DNA from: Pinus tabuliformis | Lineage: Eukaryota; Streptophyta; Pinopsida; Pinales; Pinaceae | DNA: 64,000 nucleotides | Reading direction: 5' to 3' | Assembly: GCA_031772625.1 (NCBI GenBank) | Contig: CM062807.1 | Span: 1,149,397,007-1,149,461,006 of the forward strand | In this document: in pieces, positions 36,590 to 48,171 of the stretch | Position numbering within the stretch: position 1 is the stretch's first letter | Layout of the letters: every line of letters starts with the position of its first letter | The notes under the pieces: model-generated | What the model was told of the DNA's origin: nothing | Databases searched by the model: none | The model's input: only the letters and a program-made list of their open reading frames with translations | Position numbers and translations under genes: made by a program

Positions 36590-37460
36590 ACCTGAATAAG
36601 TTATCATGTGATTCAGATCAAAGAAGGGGTCAAGCCATTTTAGCAGAAGCTGAGAAAAGTACATTCGTCACTTGAACCCATCATACAGAAAGTACTACCT
36701 AAGATGTTGGATGCTAAGATCATTTACAGAGATCATCACTCTATGTGGGTTTCTAACTTAGTTCATGTACCTAAGAAGTCCAGAGAGATCTGATTTTGCA
36801 TTGAATTCTGAAACTTGAATCGTGACTCAAACAAAGACAACTACCCCATGTCGTTGATGGAACATATTTTACAGACAGTCTCTAGAGCATAATTTTTTCT
36901 CTGCTTGATGGTTTTTCAGGATACAACCAGGTTCTGGTAGTCGAACCTAATAGATTGAAAACTACCTTCCGTACTAAGTGGGGTACGTTTGCCTATATAA
37001 GAATGACATTTGGGCTTATGAAAACACGCGCAACCTTTCAGTGCACCATGGAAATCACCTTCTATGGACTTATCGAACATAGCGTAGTGGTTTACCTTGA
37101 CGGCGTGACTATATTTTCCAAAAAACGGTTAGACCACATATGCCATCTGAAGAAGATATTCAAGCAATGCTGAAAATACGGGATATTCTTGAATCCCAAG
37201 AAGAGAATATTTGCAGTGTCTAAGGGGAACATCCTCGAGAACATCATTGCTAGAAGTGGGATCAAGTTTGATTCAGGCCGATTTCAGACAATTACATAGA
37301 TTCCTCACCCAACCAACAAGAAATTCATGCAGTCCTTCTTAGGGAACATCAACTTCCTCTAGAAGTTCATCTCGGATTATGCGCAAACAATGAAACCTAT
37401 ACAAGACATGATTAAGAAGGATGCAGTCTACAACTGGGGTAAGAAGGAAAAGAATGCATT
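36590..37460 (+). pseudogene. Element G reverse transcriptase, broken
   Basis: RT landmarks: LPKMLDAKIIYRDHHSMWVSNLVHVPKKS, TKWGTFAYIRMTFGL, VVVYLDGVTIFSKK in the region of the active site near 37090, and NKKFMQSFLGNINFL near 37315-37360. Heavily decayed, with many breaks. Confidence 0.7.
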
Positions 37461-37913
37461 CACCCATATCAAGTAGGCTATAGCAGATGCGCCTACACTT
37501 TATAGCCCAAACTTTAACAAGTATTTCTTGTTACACATCTTCATCTCTAACACTTCACTTACCACAATACTCACTCAGAAGGATGAGTTGAACGACTAAT
37601 GTTCCATCTCCTTCATGAGTGCAAGCATGCAAGGACCCGAGATCAACTATTCCACATCGATAAACAAGCTTCTCCAGTATACACGGTTGTGAAACACTTC
37701 AGACCCTACTTGCTAAAGAACCATTGCATAATGTTTGTGCCACACCCAGTAGTCAGATCACTATTTTTAGAACAATATCTAGGCGAAAGACATGCGAACT
37801 GGATGAAAGGCTTGCAAGAGTATGATATTGACATCAAGCTAGTTCACACTGTCAAGGGTCATGGTCTCTGCAGACTCATACCTGAAGCAGTCCATGCACA
37901 GGAGAAAGAATAA
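37461..37913 (+). pseudogene. Element G RNase H region after RT, broken
   Basis: Contains AVKHFRPYLLKNHCIMF-like sequence (written here in two parts: VKHFRPYLLKN and CIMFVPHPVVRSLF), then GERHANWMKGLQEYDIDI. This is the usual end of a gypsy RNase H domain in this family. It leads into integrase within 30 bp. Broken. Confidence 0.65.
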
Positions 37914-37943
37914 GATCTCGCTAGTTGGGAGCAAGAAATCGAA

Positions 37944-39139
37944 ATGTACGATGTAGAGCGAGCACCACCCACTTCATATAGAAACTCTTTGTACGAAGAT
38001 GTGTGCCAATACCTTGATCATGGCACCATACCCTCTCACTTCTGCATGAGACAGAAGAGGGCACTTTTCCTCAAAGCATTACTGTATCAATTGGTGCATG
38101 GAGTGCTTTACAGAAAGCACAACAACAGAATTTTGCTTAGGTTCCTGGAGGCACATGATTCAGAGAAGGTATTGCATGATCTTCATGATGGACCAGTCAG
38201 GGGCCACTTCACGAGAAACACCACTGTTCACAAATTCATGCAAGCCAGTTTCTACAGCCCACATTATTCAAAGATGCACATGCTTATGCCCACAAGTGCC
38301 CGGTCTGTCAGTGATGCGCTAACAAAATATGAAGGTCAGCAACCCCGCTGCACCCTGTTGCAGTGACTGAACCATTTCAACAATGGGGCTTAGACATCAT
38401 TAGGGAAATCTTCCCACATTCTTCGAGACAACACCACTACATCTTGACAGCTACAGATTACTTCATGCAGTGGAAAGAAGTAGTTCAATTTAAGCAAATG
38501 AACTATCAGGAAGTCATCAGCTTTCTTCAACAGAACATTGTCTCATGATTTGGTGTTCTAGTATCACTTGTTTTTGACAATGCAACTTACTTTTTGTCTT
38601 TAAAGCTTTATGATTTTTCATTTCAATATGGTATCGTGCTTAAACACTTAGTTAACTATTACTTGCAATGAAATCTTCTTGTTGAATCTACAAATAAAAA
38701 CCTTATCCACATTATCAAGAAGACCATTTACTCTTAACAGCAAAACTGGCACTCTGCTTTGATGAATGCCTTATGGGTTGATTGTGTAACACCCAAATCC
38801 TCTCTAAACACATTTCCATACTTCCTAGTTTATGGGAAAGAAGCCATCCTCCCACAAAACATCTACTACTTGCATGCTCTCCAATTGTCCCAAGAATCCC
38901 AAGGAAAGCCATGTTTGTTAGTTCAGTGTAGGATGGATACACTTCACAAGCTGTAGGAAGAACAGATGAAAGAAAAAGAGAAATTCACACTCCACAAGAA
39001 CTATATCAAGAGATGGTTCAACAAGAAATCTGCAGGGAACACTAACTTCGATTTGGGTGACTTTGTTATGCTCTTGACCTGCGAGAAATTCCAGAATACC
39101 AAATATGCGAAGAAATACAACCCTGAATACATAATACAA
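37944..39139 (+). pseudogene. Element G integrase, broken and cut by E2
   Basis: An N-terminal region (MYDVERAPPTSYRNS) leads to QKRALFLKALLYQLVHGVLYRK and a zinc-binding region with HDGPVRGHF. The catalytic core begins EPFQQWGLDIIREIF near 38370 and continues ILTATDYFMQWKEVV. A C-terminal region runs to FGDFVML-type sequence and then stops at 39139, where the E2 LTR begins. Many breaks. Confidence 0.7.
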
Positions 39140-39513
39140 TGAAAAAAACAAGTAGTATTTTATTTTTTAGAGATGAAAGCAATGTTCACTTGCCTTTTGG
39201 AGGGGGCAACCTCCAGTAGAGCAGAGCTACATTACAAAATAAGACTCAATTATCTTTCCCTTATAAATATGACTATTTATAGCTAAATGAACTTCAACAA
39301 CCAAATGACTAGTGGTCCTTTGCATAACAAGGGTTAACCACTTGATTTATTAATTATGGTCCATTGCAACTAACTGTGGTCCCTTTCTTAAATGCAGGTC
39401 AACCACTTATAATTATTAATACGAGATTTATTGACTCCTTAACTAAATATGACTATGACTTGACCCTATTGGGTTTATCACATAAATAAAGCGGTTAGGG
39501 TTAGACCCTAACA
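39140..39513 (-). mobile_element. Element E2 3' LTR (about 374 bp)
   Basis: On the minus strand it begins TGTTAGGGTCTAACCC, directly after a G-rich polypurine tract. It ends ...TTTTTTTCA at 39140, where the element G integrase sequence stops. Length and TGTTAGGG start are similar to the 382-bp LTR of chromovirus E. Confidence 0.7.
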
Positions 39514-39525
39514 TGCCCCCCCAAT
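39514..39525 (-). other. Element E2 polypurine tract
   Basis: On the minus strand the run GATTGGGGGGGCA ends at the LTR start. This is the expected priming tract for plus-strand synthesis. It lies after the chromodomain coding end. Confidence 0.7.
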
Positions 39526-40257
39526 CAAAATCAACCTTGTCCTCAAATTTGAAGCTAGGGAAATTGCTAAAGAATAGTGGTGGGTTCCCAGGTTGCATAT
39601 TCTAGAGAGGTGTATTTCCACTTAACGAGGACTTCCTTGATCGTGCAGATGCGTAGATGTCATTCTCGAGTATCAAGGACTTGTTTAGGTTGGAACCAAA
39701 GTGAATCTTCTTCATCCAATTTAGGTAGATTGGTTTGAGTTCTGCAATTGTTCCCGACCACTTTCTTGAGACATGATACATGGAAGATTGGATGGATTTT
39801 TGAAGTTGGTGGCAAGGCCAGCTTGTAGGCTATTGCTCCAATGTGCTGAAGTATTTGATAAGGTCCGTAGAATTTTGGAGCTAATTTCTACTAGCCCTTT
39901 TCTTTGAGCGATGTTTGCTTATATGGTTTCAGCCACAAGAATACCTGATTCCCTTCTTGAAATGTGCACTCTGAATGATGTTGTTCTGCATGTTTCTTCA
40001 TTTGATTCTAAGCTTGATGCATATTATATTTGAGACGAGCTAGCATGGCTGCACGGTTCTATAAGAGTTGATAAACTTCTTGCACCTTAGAGCATCCATG
40101 GATATAATAAATAGGTGAAGGTGGGAGTTGGCCATAGATTGCTTCATATGGAATCATCTTGGTGGCTTCATGATAGTTATTATTATACCACCATTCAGCT
40201 AAAGGTAGCCATTGTATCCATTGATGCTGCATTTCTGAAGTTAGGCACCTTAGGTAT
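39526..40257 (-). pseudogene. Element E2 integrase C-terminal part with chromodomain
   Basis: Blocks from right to left: YLRCLTSEMQHQWIQWLPL, EWWYNNNYHEATKMIPYEAIYG, NQVFLWLKPYKQTSLKEKG, HPIFHVSCLKKVVG and the chromodomain block EVLVKWKYTSLEYATWE near 39620-39660. The chromodomain confirms the chromovirus assignment. A few breaks are present. The rest of the integrase lies beyond element A at 52121 and above. Confidence 0.8.
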
Positions 40258-41919
40258 TGTTTAGTCAATTTAGTGTCCTAAATTGCTTGCATAAATGATC
40301 AACCGAGGTTTGTAAGCTGATGAAGTGTAGTGTACTATATGTGCTTAGTTAATCCTTCTTACTTCATTGTTTTATATTTTTATATTGTTTTGGGGGTTTC
40401 TATTCTTTGATTCCTAATGATGTACAATTTGAACTATGAGAAACTTAATCTAAACTTCCTAAAGGTGAACCAAGAGCTTAAAACTAGTCAAAATCTAATT
40501 TAAAAGAAGGAAAAACAGAGCCTCTATCCTATCTTGTCATTAATCCTAAGTCATGAATCTAATTCTTAAAAAGGTGAAATTGTAATGCATGTTGAAATAA
40601 ATACGGAGAATGAAATCAACTGAATTACTTATAGTTACTCTAACCTTCAATATTGAAAGATAACCTTCTTGAGATGGAATACAGGCAACTTTCTGTACTT
40701 TATGATCTATAGAACTAAATGAAAACATGCAGAAGATAACTGATTGATTTCAACCATTGTGTGAAGTGAATGCTCAACCATTTAGTTTAGGATGAGTATC
40801 AACTTGACATGTTGATAAAAAACATTCATTAACGCAGTGTATTGACAATTTGAACTAGAAAATAAATAACAAAACAGTCAGTAAACTAGTCAACAATGCA
40901 TTCTCATAACTTCAAACTTACTTTGTTTAGAAACAAAATTGTTTCCTTTCATGAAATGTGTTGGAGAAACAAGGCTGCACAATTGAGTTTTAACATTATG
41001 CTATTGATAAAAACTAAAAGAAATCAAACTAAAATAAATCAACCTAAGTTAGAAATACTGCTAAAAGTAAATGATGAAATTAAAACTAAACAGAAAATGA
41101 ATGGAAAGAAAACCTCCTTCAGTGCAGGGGCCCTCTGCAACTGACTGGGTTGAGCTGCTAACTGATTGAAAATGCTCTTTTTAAATGATCATTGGTCAAC
41201 ACACACTTTTATATTATAAATAGGAACGAAGTCCAAAAATACAGAGCTGAAAGTCTAAACTTAATACATCAAATTCTTCGAACCCCTCTCAGTTCTGTAC
41301 AACCAGTATTTAAAAGGAAATAATCATAACTGTTTTTGAGGGAAACTAGCTACAGGTGGCCTATACGTATTACAACAAGACTATGTAAATGTGTAATTAG
41401 CTATAGGTGACTTGAATTTGAGTGAGATGTTTGCAATAGAACTGTTAACATAGGTGGTTGATCTGAGTTAATGCCGGAACATAACTGTTGGATTTATTGA
41501 TTAATGACGAAAGAGTAGACGAAGAGTCTTATTGCTTCCAGGTATCATACGTTTGACTACAATCTTGAGTTTGCTTCCTTATCGATTTGGGCTGAGTGAC
41601 TAGGATAGAATCCTTGCGGGGACGATTCCAGAGATGCCCATGTGGCCGGTTTCTGCATTTGACACCTGGAGCCTACCAGACCATGGAAGTAGCTACGGAA
41701 TACAAATTTAGCTGCATAATAGGCTGTGTTTTGTAGCTAATTTGAAAATTTTTATTCAAATAGAAAAAACATAAAAAAAAAAATATAACATGTCAATCAT
41801 TTAATGCCCTCCTTAAGACAAAACCTACCAGATATCATTGATGGGGATCTATAATATTATGGAAAAGCAAGGGAAAGAAGTGAGAAAATCTGTCAAGGAG
41901 AGGATAATTCTAAGGTTCA
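40258..41919 (-). mobile_element. Element A 3' LTR (1662 bp)
   Basis: Begins TGTTTAGTC and ends AAGGTTCA in plus orientation. It matches the copy at 50469-52120 along its whole length with about 6 percent difference in the part compared. On the internal side the minus strand has a short G-run (CGGGGTATGT) suited to be the polypurine tract. Confidence 0.9.
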
Positions 41920-42059
41920 ACATACCCCGACTGCAAAATCATTGCATGTCCTCATGCAATTTGTCAAAAATGTGAATTCTTCTTTCCTATTGCATTTGCT
42001 CAGACACTTCTGCTAGAACATCTATTTTTCTTCTTTTGCTTCTCTTTGAAGTGACTGCC

Positions 42060-43600
42060 ATTCTGGGTTTCTTCATAAGAAGCTTGTATTTAAGGTTGAC
42101 GACTATTTTGTTCAAGCTTATATTCTTCCTCTCAACTTCCTATTCTTCTTATACCATAGCCCTAGATGCAGTATTGTAGTATCATGAATAGCCTTATCCA
42201 ATTCACTTTGTTCCCTCAATGTTTCATTTTCTTTCTTGATATGTTTGTTCAATATCTCTATCTCGTAGATTTCGTATTTGATAGAGTCAATTAGAGGTTC
42301 TTGTGGATTGACAGAGGGTTCTGGATTGATAGAGGATTCTGGATCCATTGAGGTGTTCTTCTTCTCCAGTGATTCTATATAATCATATATTTGTTGTTGC
42401 ACTGGGTCTATTCCTGGAGATCTTTTGTTGGGGCTGCCTTCGAAATACTATTCAGGAGAATTTTGAGGACTATATGTAGATGGAACATTATCAGGAGATG
42501 GTAATGGGGTTTCTTCTTCTAGATTTATGAACTTCATTCCCTTTGATGATATCTTCTTTACCATACCTCGGAGCCTAGAGCTCCTTCTAAGTTGTAGAGG
42601 ACTTATATTCTCTTCCTTTGTACCCTTTTTATCCTTATATTTTCTTTTCTCTTGATTTGTTTCCTAATCTTTGTCAACTCTTCAAAGATCAATTTTTCAT
42701 CATCTTGTTGTAATGAAGATTCAGGTTTGTTTCAAGTAGTTTCACTAGCTTTCTTTTTCATTTCTCCTTCTGTTTGATTTGTTCTCTGATCTCTATCAGT
42801 TTTTCAGAGACTAACTCTTCATCATCTTTCTTTTTTGAGGACTTGGTTTGCTTTGAATGGTTATACTAGTCTTCTTTCTCCTACTCCTTCTGACATTACC
42901 CTCTTCAGGTGATTCTGGTGCCTCTTGGAAATAGTTTCTTATTAGGAAATTTTCCCAAGTATCTTCTATTCTTTTCAAATGAAACTCAACCAATATATTT
43001 ACCAACCCATGATGGTACATGGTTGTATATATGAATTCTATTTTCTTCTATACATTTGAAGCCATCCTTCTTAAACTGTTTAGTAAGAAGAAAGGGAGAT
43101 CAATTCTCCATTTTCTAGAAAGTTCATCAATAAATGTATATGATAGACATACATGCACTCGAATCTCCCCTCAAAGATAATGAATTTCTGTAATATCAAA
43201 AGCATGCTTCTCCATTTACTTTTAAGTGCTGAAATAGGAATTCCTTTTCTAAACATAGAGACATCCATACCTGGGTTCCTGAGGATTACTTTCCATGCTT
43301 CACTATGGAATTCCTTGTTTTTGAACCATATTTCACCATGTCTTGGTAGTTCTATAGCCTCTGCTATGTAAGATTTTCTGACTGCAAACTTAATGTCTCT
43401 AATTTCTACTTCGATACCATCAAACGATCTAGCAAAATATTTTGTGATCTCTTTGTGGAAGCCATCAAAATTTTCAATGAAATTGAGCCATCCAGCCTTT
43501 TGCAGCATCTCCTTGAGTTGTGGGTATCCCTCCATATATTTTGCTCCTACTGGCTCTGTCCTGACAATGAGTCCCACGGCTTCTGTTTCACAAAACCTTC
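42060..43600 (-). pseudogene. Element A extra ORF region downstream of integrase, broken
   Basis: From right to left: a globular part at 43577-43080 with LQKAGW-NFIENFDGFHKEITKYFARS style sequence. Its recognisable blocks are WLNFIENFDGFHKEI, IAEAIELPRHGEIW and FEGRFECMYVYHIHLL. A basic, Ser/Pro-rich middle part (about 43020-42500) follows, then a helical C-terminal part at 42402-42118 (ILNKHIKKENETLREQSELDKA). The first and third blocks are shared with the extra ORF region of F. The pattern recalls the plant-transposon-protein ORFs reported for Athila/Tat elements, function unknown. Several breaks. Confidence 0.6.
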
Positions 43601-43771
43601 AAAATTACTCTCTTGGTCTATGAAATCGACTAACTGTAGGTATGGTGAAAAAGAACTATGGGTTTGTGTGGAATAAGTAGATGGTGAGGGTTTGGAGAGA
43701 TGTGCATACATTGGTCACATCGTATCCATGATCATTAACAGATGGCGTTATTAGGGACCGTTTAGGTACAG

Positions 43772-43866
43772 AGTATGGAGAGTGTAGCAGAGATGTGGTA
43801 TGATGAAGTGATTATGGACTAGTACCAAGTATGGAAGATGTGGCGGAGATGTGGTATGATGAAGTG
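43772..43866. repeat. 39-bp direct repeat, period 56, in element A leader
   Basis: AGTATGGA...GAGATGTGGTATGATGAAGTG occurs at 43772-43810 and again at 43828-43866 with few differences, separated by 17 bp. Confidence 0.75.
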
Positions 43867-44233
43867 GTAGTCAAATCAAATGATGACTTGTTAAGGAGAC
43901 ATATAATTATTCATATTATACATGCCTTATGTTTTTAACTTGTTGTTTGAAATAAATTTTGCATTTTACCCTTAGAACTTAACCTTTTTCTTGATAACTC
44001 TTTTGGTGTTGATCCGTAGGTACTTTTAGCATGTTTGGTCCCCAAAACTTGATCCTCCAATTTCTTGCGTTCATGATTTATTTGTGAGCTATACAATTGT
44101 GCCAGAGCTGACAAGTAAGTTGTAGCTGTAGAATCAGATTAGCTACAGAATGGAATCGACTGCAGAATGTGAAAAGAAGGAAAAGTGAAGTATGGCTATG
44201 GAATATGAGTCTAGAAATGAAATGAAAGTGGGT

Positions 44234-44394
44234 TATGACAGTGAGATGAAATGAGATGTAAAATAAAATGGGAAATAGGGTGAAATGGAGTAAAACTGTA
44301 AAAATAAAATGTAAATGGAATATGACAGTGAGATGAAATGAAATTGTAAAATAAAATGAAAACATAATGAGATGAAATGAGACTATGAATTTGC
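44234..44394. repeat. Tandem duplication with 87-bp period in element A leader
   Basis: TATGACAGTGAGATGAAATG begins at 44234 and recurs at 44321; the sequence following each is also similar (TAAAATAAAATG). The stretch is built of GAAATG-like words, which is why the reverse strand appears open. Confidence 0.65.
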
Positions 44395-44587
44395 AAACTC
44401 TAAACTGCAAATGAATGTAGCTTTTTGTCACTTCTTATTACAGAAAGGAAATGGAAAATACAGGATGTCAGAAATCTCTGATTTTCACCTTGTATTTTCT
44501 GTATAATTTTGCCAATCAATGATTGGTTTTCAAACTCATACAATTTTTTTTTTATTCATCATTTTTGTTTTAGGAAAAATAAAGGCT

Positions 44588-44624
44588 AAGTTAGTGGAGA
44601 AGAAGAATTCTTCTTCACTAGCTT
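44588..44624. other. Long palindrome just after the element A integrase stop
   Basis: A perfect 18-bp palindrome GAAGAAGAATTCTTCTTC (44599-44616) is extended by flanking arms AAGTTAGT and ACTAGCTT. The RNA could form a stem of about 17 pairs with a small bulge. It lies about 16-50 nt after the integrase coding end, the same position as the hairpin array in F. Confidence 0.7.
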
Positions 44625-44639
44625 CATTTCAGAGTTATT

Positions 44640-45930
44640 CTAGAAAATCTTAATGAACTCTTCTCTTGAAATTGGTTTCTCATATATCTTCAACTGATGA
44701 CCATTCACAAGAAGAGGTATTTTTCTTCCATCTATTGTCCTTATCCTTATTGCTCCATTATCAAAGACTTCTTCAATCTCATATGGCCCAAGCCAATGAG
44801 TCTGAAGCATCCCTTGAAAACCTTTGAATTTTGAATCGAACAAAAGTGCCTAAGCTCCCGCTTGAAACTTCTTCAACTTGATATATTTATGATGCCATTT
44901 ATCCCTTTGATATTGGACTATACTAGTTCTTTGAATTGCATCTTGCCTAATTTCATCAAGCTCATTGAGTTGCTCCAATCTATGTTTCTATGCCTCTGAT
45001 AAATCCAATCCCAATTGGACTGCCATCTTGAAGGTTTTGATTTGAAACTCTATAGGGAACAGGACTTGTTTCCCATAAGAAAGTCCATAGGGTGTGTGTC
45101 CTGTTGTGTTCCTCCATGTAGTTCTATAAGCCCATAAGGCTTCAGGAAGCCTTTCTTCCCAATCTCTTCTATGTAGATGCACAGTCTTAGTGATAATTCC
45201 TTCAATCACCTTATTTGTAGATTCAACTTGACCATTTTCTTGTGGATGATAGGGGGTAGATTTCCTATGTTTGATCTTGTAATCTTCCACAAGACTCTTC
45301 ACCATTTTAGATGTAAATTGAGATCCTTGATCTGTCACAATTGCTCTTGGAACACCAAAACGAGTGAAGATTTCCTCAAAAAGAAATTTAACTACAGACT
45401 TTTCATTAGAAAAAGGTAATGCTTTAGCCTTTACCCATTTAGTGACATAATCAGTGCATACCAATATATACTTTTTTTGCTTAGATGGGGGATTAATTGG
45501 TCCAATAAAATCCAAGGCCCATTTTTCAAAAGCTTCAATGAATACCTAAATTTGTAGTGTCATTTCATTTGAAGGAGCAAGTTTTCCTACCCTTTGGCAG
45601 TTGTCACACCTCCTGACATATTCTTTGGCATCTTTGAATATGGATGGCCAATAATATCCTAAAGAAAAGATTTTATAGGTTGTCCTCTTGTCAGCAAAGT
45701 GTCCACCACACGATTCATCATGACATGCCTTAAGAATCTCAGGCATTTCATCTTCCCTAACACATCTTCTGATCATGAGATCTAGAACTATTTTATACAA
45801 TTCATTAGTGATCCATGAGTATCTTGCATTTATTTGAATTATTTTTCTTTTCTCTCTAGGAAACAATGTGAAGGAAATTTCCCTGTGACTAAGTAATTGG
45901 CAATATCTGCAAACCAAGGGGTATGAGTAG
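44640..45930 (-). pseudogene. Element A integrase, broken
   Basis: The N-terminal zinc-binding part has CHDESCGGHFADKRT and CDNCQRVGK (45917-45580). The catalytic core is at 45515-44988: MDFIGPINPPSKQKKY, CTDYVTKW, VTDQGSQF and NGQVESTNKV carry the D, D, E residues. The C-terminal part at 44843-44640 has LGPYEIEEVFDNGAIRI. I see no chromodomain, consistent with the Athila/Tat side. About three breaks. Confidence 0.85.
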
Positions 45931-46428
45931 TTACTGCAAAAATATATTCATCAAGAAACTTATCTTCAACTGAAGTGTCATCTTTGATATTTTGAATTCT
46001 GGACAAGAAATCATCAACTTTTTTTGTTTTCTAGGTCTATCTAGCACAGTAATATTGAATTCTTGCAAGAGTAATAGCCATCTTGTAACTCTGCTATTAG
46101 TAATAGGTTTATTCATCAAGTATCTAATTGCAGAGTGGTCTGTATGAACAAAGGTTTCATATCTTGTTATATAATGTCTGAACTTGTTGATAACATGAAC
46201 AACATCTAAAAATTCCTTTTCAGTTACAATATAATTTAACTCAGTGGGAGTCAAATTCTTACTTGTATAATAGATGGGATAGGGAATCAAATCTTTTTGT
46301 CCTAATATAGCTCCCAGAGCTGTATCTAAAGCATCTGTTGAAATGTGAAAAGGTAGTTTCCAATTTGGACCTCTCAAGATGGGTGCTTAAAAAATTCTTG
46401 CTTTTAAAGTCTCAAATGCTAACTGGCA
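45931..46428 (-). pseudogene. Element A RNase H, broken
   Basis: Blocks: LPFHISTDALDTALGAILGQ with the first catalytic aspartate, YYTSKNLTPTELNYIVTEKE, FRHYITRYETFVHTDHSAI and WLLLLQEFNITV. Standard Ty3/gypsy RNase H following RT. One or two breaks. Confidence 0.85.
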
Positions 46429-47289
46429 TCAGGATTCACAATCCTTGGTGAGTAATTTGAAGAGTGGGGATGCTATTTTAGTGAAATTTTCTATAAATCG
46501 TATATAGTATCCTATAAATCCTATAAAAATTCTAACATACTTTTGACAATTTGGAATTGATAATTTGGAGATGACTTCAACTTTAGATTTATCAACTTTA
46601 ATTCCATCTCCTGAAATGTGATGTCCTAAGACAATCCCTTTTGTAAACATCATAAAACATTTTTCATGGCTTATTGAAAGGTTTTCTTCCTTACATCTTT
46701 TAAGAATTTTTTCCAAATTTTCCAAAGCTTTTTCAAATGTATTCCCATAGACTGTAAAGTCATCCATATATACCTCTACACAATCATGTATTAGATCAGA
46801 AAAAATTCCTAGTATTTCTCTTTGGAATGTTGCAGGTGCATTACATAATCCAAAAGGAAGTAGTCGATAGGCATAGGTTCCCCATGGAAAAGTAAATGTG
46901 GTTTTATCTTGATCTTCAGGTGCCACCTGAATCTGATTATAACCACTAAAACCATCCAAGAATGAGAAATACTTCTTACCTGCTAATGTATCTAACACTT
47001 GATCTATAAAGGGCAAAGGAAAATGATCTTTAAGGGTAGCTTTATTCAATTCTCAATAATCAATGCACACCCTCCATTTACCATTCTTTTTAGGCACAAT
47101 CACTAAAGGGGAAACCCATTGGCTGTCTGAAATTGGGTAAATGAAGTTTACATTTAGTAGTTTTTGCAGCTCTTCTTTCACAATTTCCCTAAAATTTGGA
47201 TTCATCCTTCTTTGAGGTTGTCTGATAGGTTTACAATTTTCCTCAATGTAGATGTGATGTATACAAGTCTTAGGACTAATTCCTTTCAT
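46429..47289 (-). pseudogene. Element A reverse transcriptase, broken
   Basis: From right to left: INPNFREIVKEE-like start with NFIYPISDSQWVSPLVIVPKK, KWRVCIDY, FPLPFIDQVLDTLAGKKY, FSFLDGFSGYNQI, YRLLPFGLCNAPATFQ, and the catalytic VEVYMDDFTVYG near 46770. GHHISGDGIKVDKSKVEVI and the connection IFIGFIGYYIRFI follow. Nearly complete, with about one or two breaks. Confidence 0.88.
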
Positions 47290-47301
47290 GTCAGTATATT
47301 C

Positions 47302-48138
47302 TCATGCATATAGAGCAGAATGTTGTTGTAATGTTTTGATTAGCTTTTCCTGTTGTAATTTCTCCAAGTTATTGTTTTTTTTCAATGTTCTCCCTAGAAA
47401 GATTTCAATTGTAGAGCTACCAAATTTTTCCATAGAATAAGGAGACATCTGCCTAGATGACAAATATTCAATATTGGATTTTTCTTGGAATTGATCATGT
47501 TCATATTCTGGAGATGATTCAAAATTTTCCATTGTATTCAAGATTTGACTATCTTCACTAATATTTGAAATAGTAAAGAGAGGGTGAATGTCATTTTCAT
47601 CATCAATCCATTCTTTGTCATCTATTTCTGTGATTGTTCTTGCTGGAGGATATAGTGTGAATTTCTTTGTTGAATTCCCATCAGAAATATACATGTCACC
47701 AGATCTACAGCTAATGAAAGCATCAGTTGACCAAGGTCATACTAATATAAGTGGATGTCCTCTTAGATTGTTCTTCGGGGTTAGGATCATAAAATCAATA
47801 GGGTATTCCCAAGAATCTAAGGACACTGAAATATCTTCTAACACACCATCTGGTTTGATTACAGATATATCTGCTAATTGCAGTAATGTAGGTGTGTAAC
47901 GAAGATTAGGAAGCTTGAGCTGTTCCATGGTTTGTTTGCTCATGATGTTTATTGCTTCTCCTAAATCAATCATTGTATTCGGAATTTCAACCTCATTGAT
48001 ATGTGTTTTCACAATTGGACTTCCTGGATCTACATATTTTTGTATGGCAATTTTTCCCATCATTATATCTGTTATTTTTCCTACCAGGTGAATTCTTTTT
48101 GTTTCTTTTGCTTTTCTCCCTAGTTTCTTTATGCTCAA
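47302..48138 (-). pseudogene. Element A protease and linker to RT, broken
   Basis: The protease (48138-47737) has NTMIDLGEAINIMSKQTMEQL, where MIDLGEAIN corresponds to the active-site region of plant Athila/Tat proteases. LQLADISVIKPDGVLED and DSWEYPIDFMIL follow. The part at 47694-47302 is an acidic linker before RT. One or two breaks. Confidence 0.8.
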
Positions 48139-48171
48139 CTCCTTTATTGTTTTAGCTAGGATTGGAATCTC

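Larger units (their letters stand above)
31676..39139 (+). mobile_element. Element G: plus-strand Ty3/gypsy (Tat-like) with RNase H domain before RT
   Basis: In order: probable 5' LTR, primer-binding site, gag, protease, an RNase H-like domain, RT, a second RNase H region and integrase. It ends abruptly at 39139, where the LTR of E2 begins, so its 3' LTR is not visible. The domain order, with an RNase H-like module between protease and RT, fits a widespread plant gypsy family I recognise by style. It is heavily broken, with well over ten breaks, and looks old. Confidence 0.75.
43601..44590 (-). promoter_or_regulatory. Element A leader between integrase and extra ORF region
   Basis: About 1 kb with no coding frame of known type, between the integrase end and the extra ORF region. 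It holds two local tandem duplications (43772-43866 and 44234-44394). A similar long spacer exists in F. It may carry a promoter, splice site or translation signal for the extra ORF; none is certain from the sequence. Confidence 0.35.

Noticed and set aside
44078-44431. Hydrophobic His/Phe-rich open frame on the minus strand
   Set aside because: Created by GAAATG-like low-complexity repeats in the element A leader; no known protein character.
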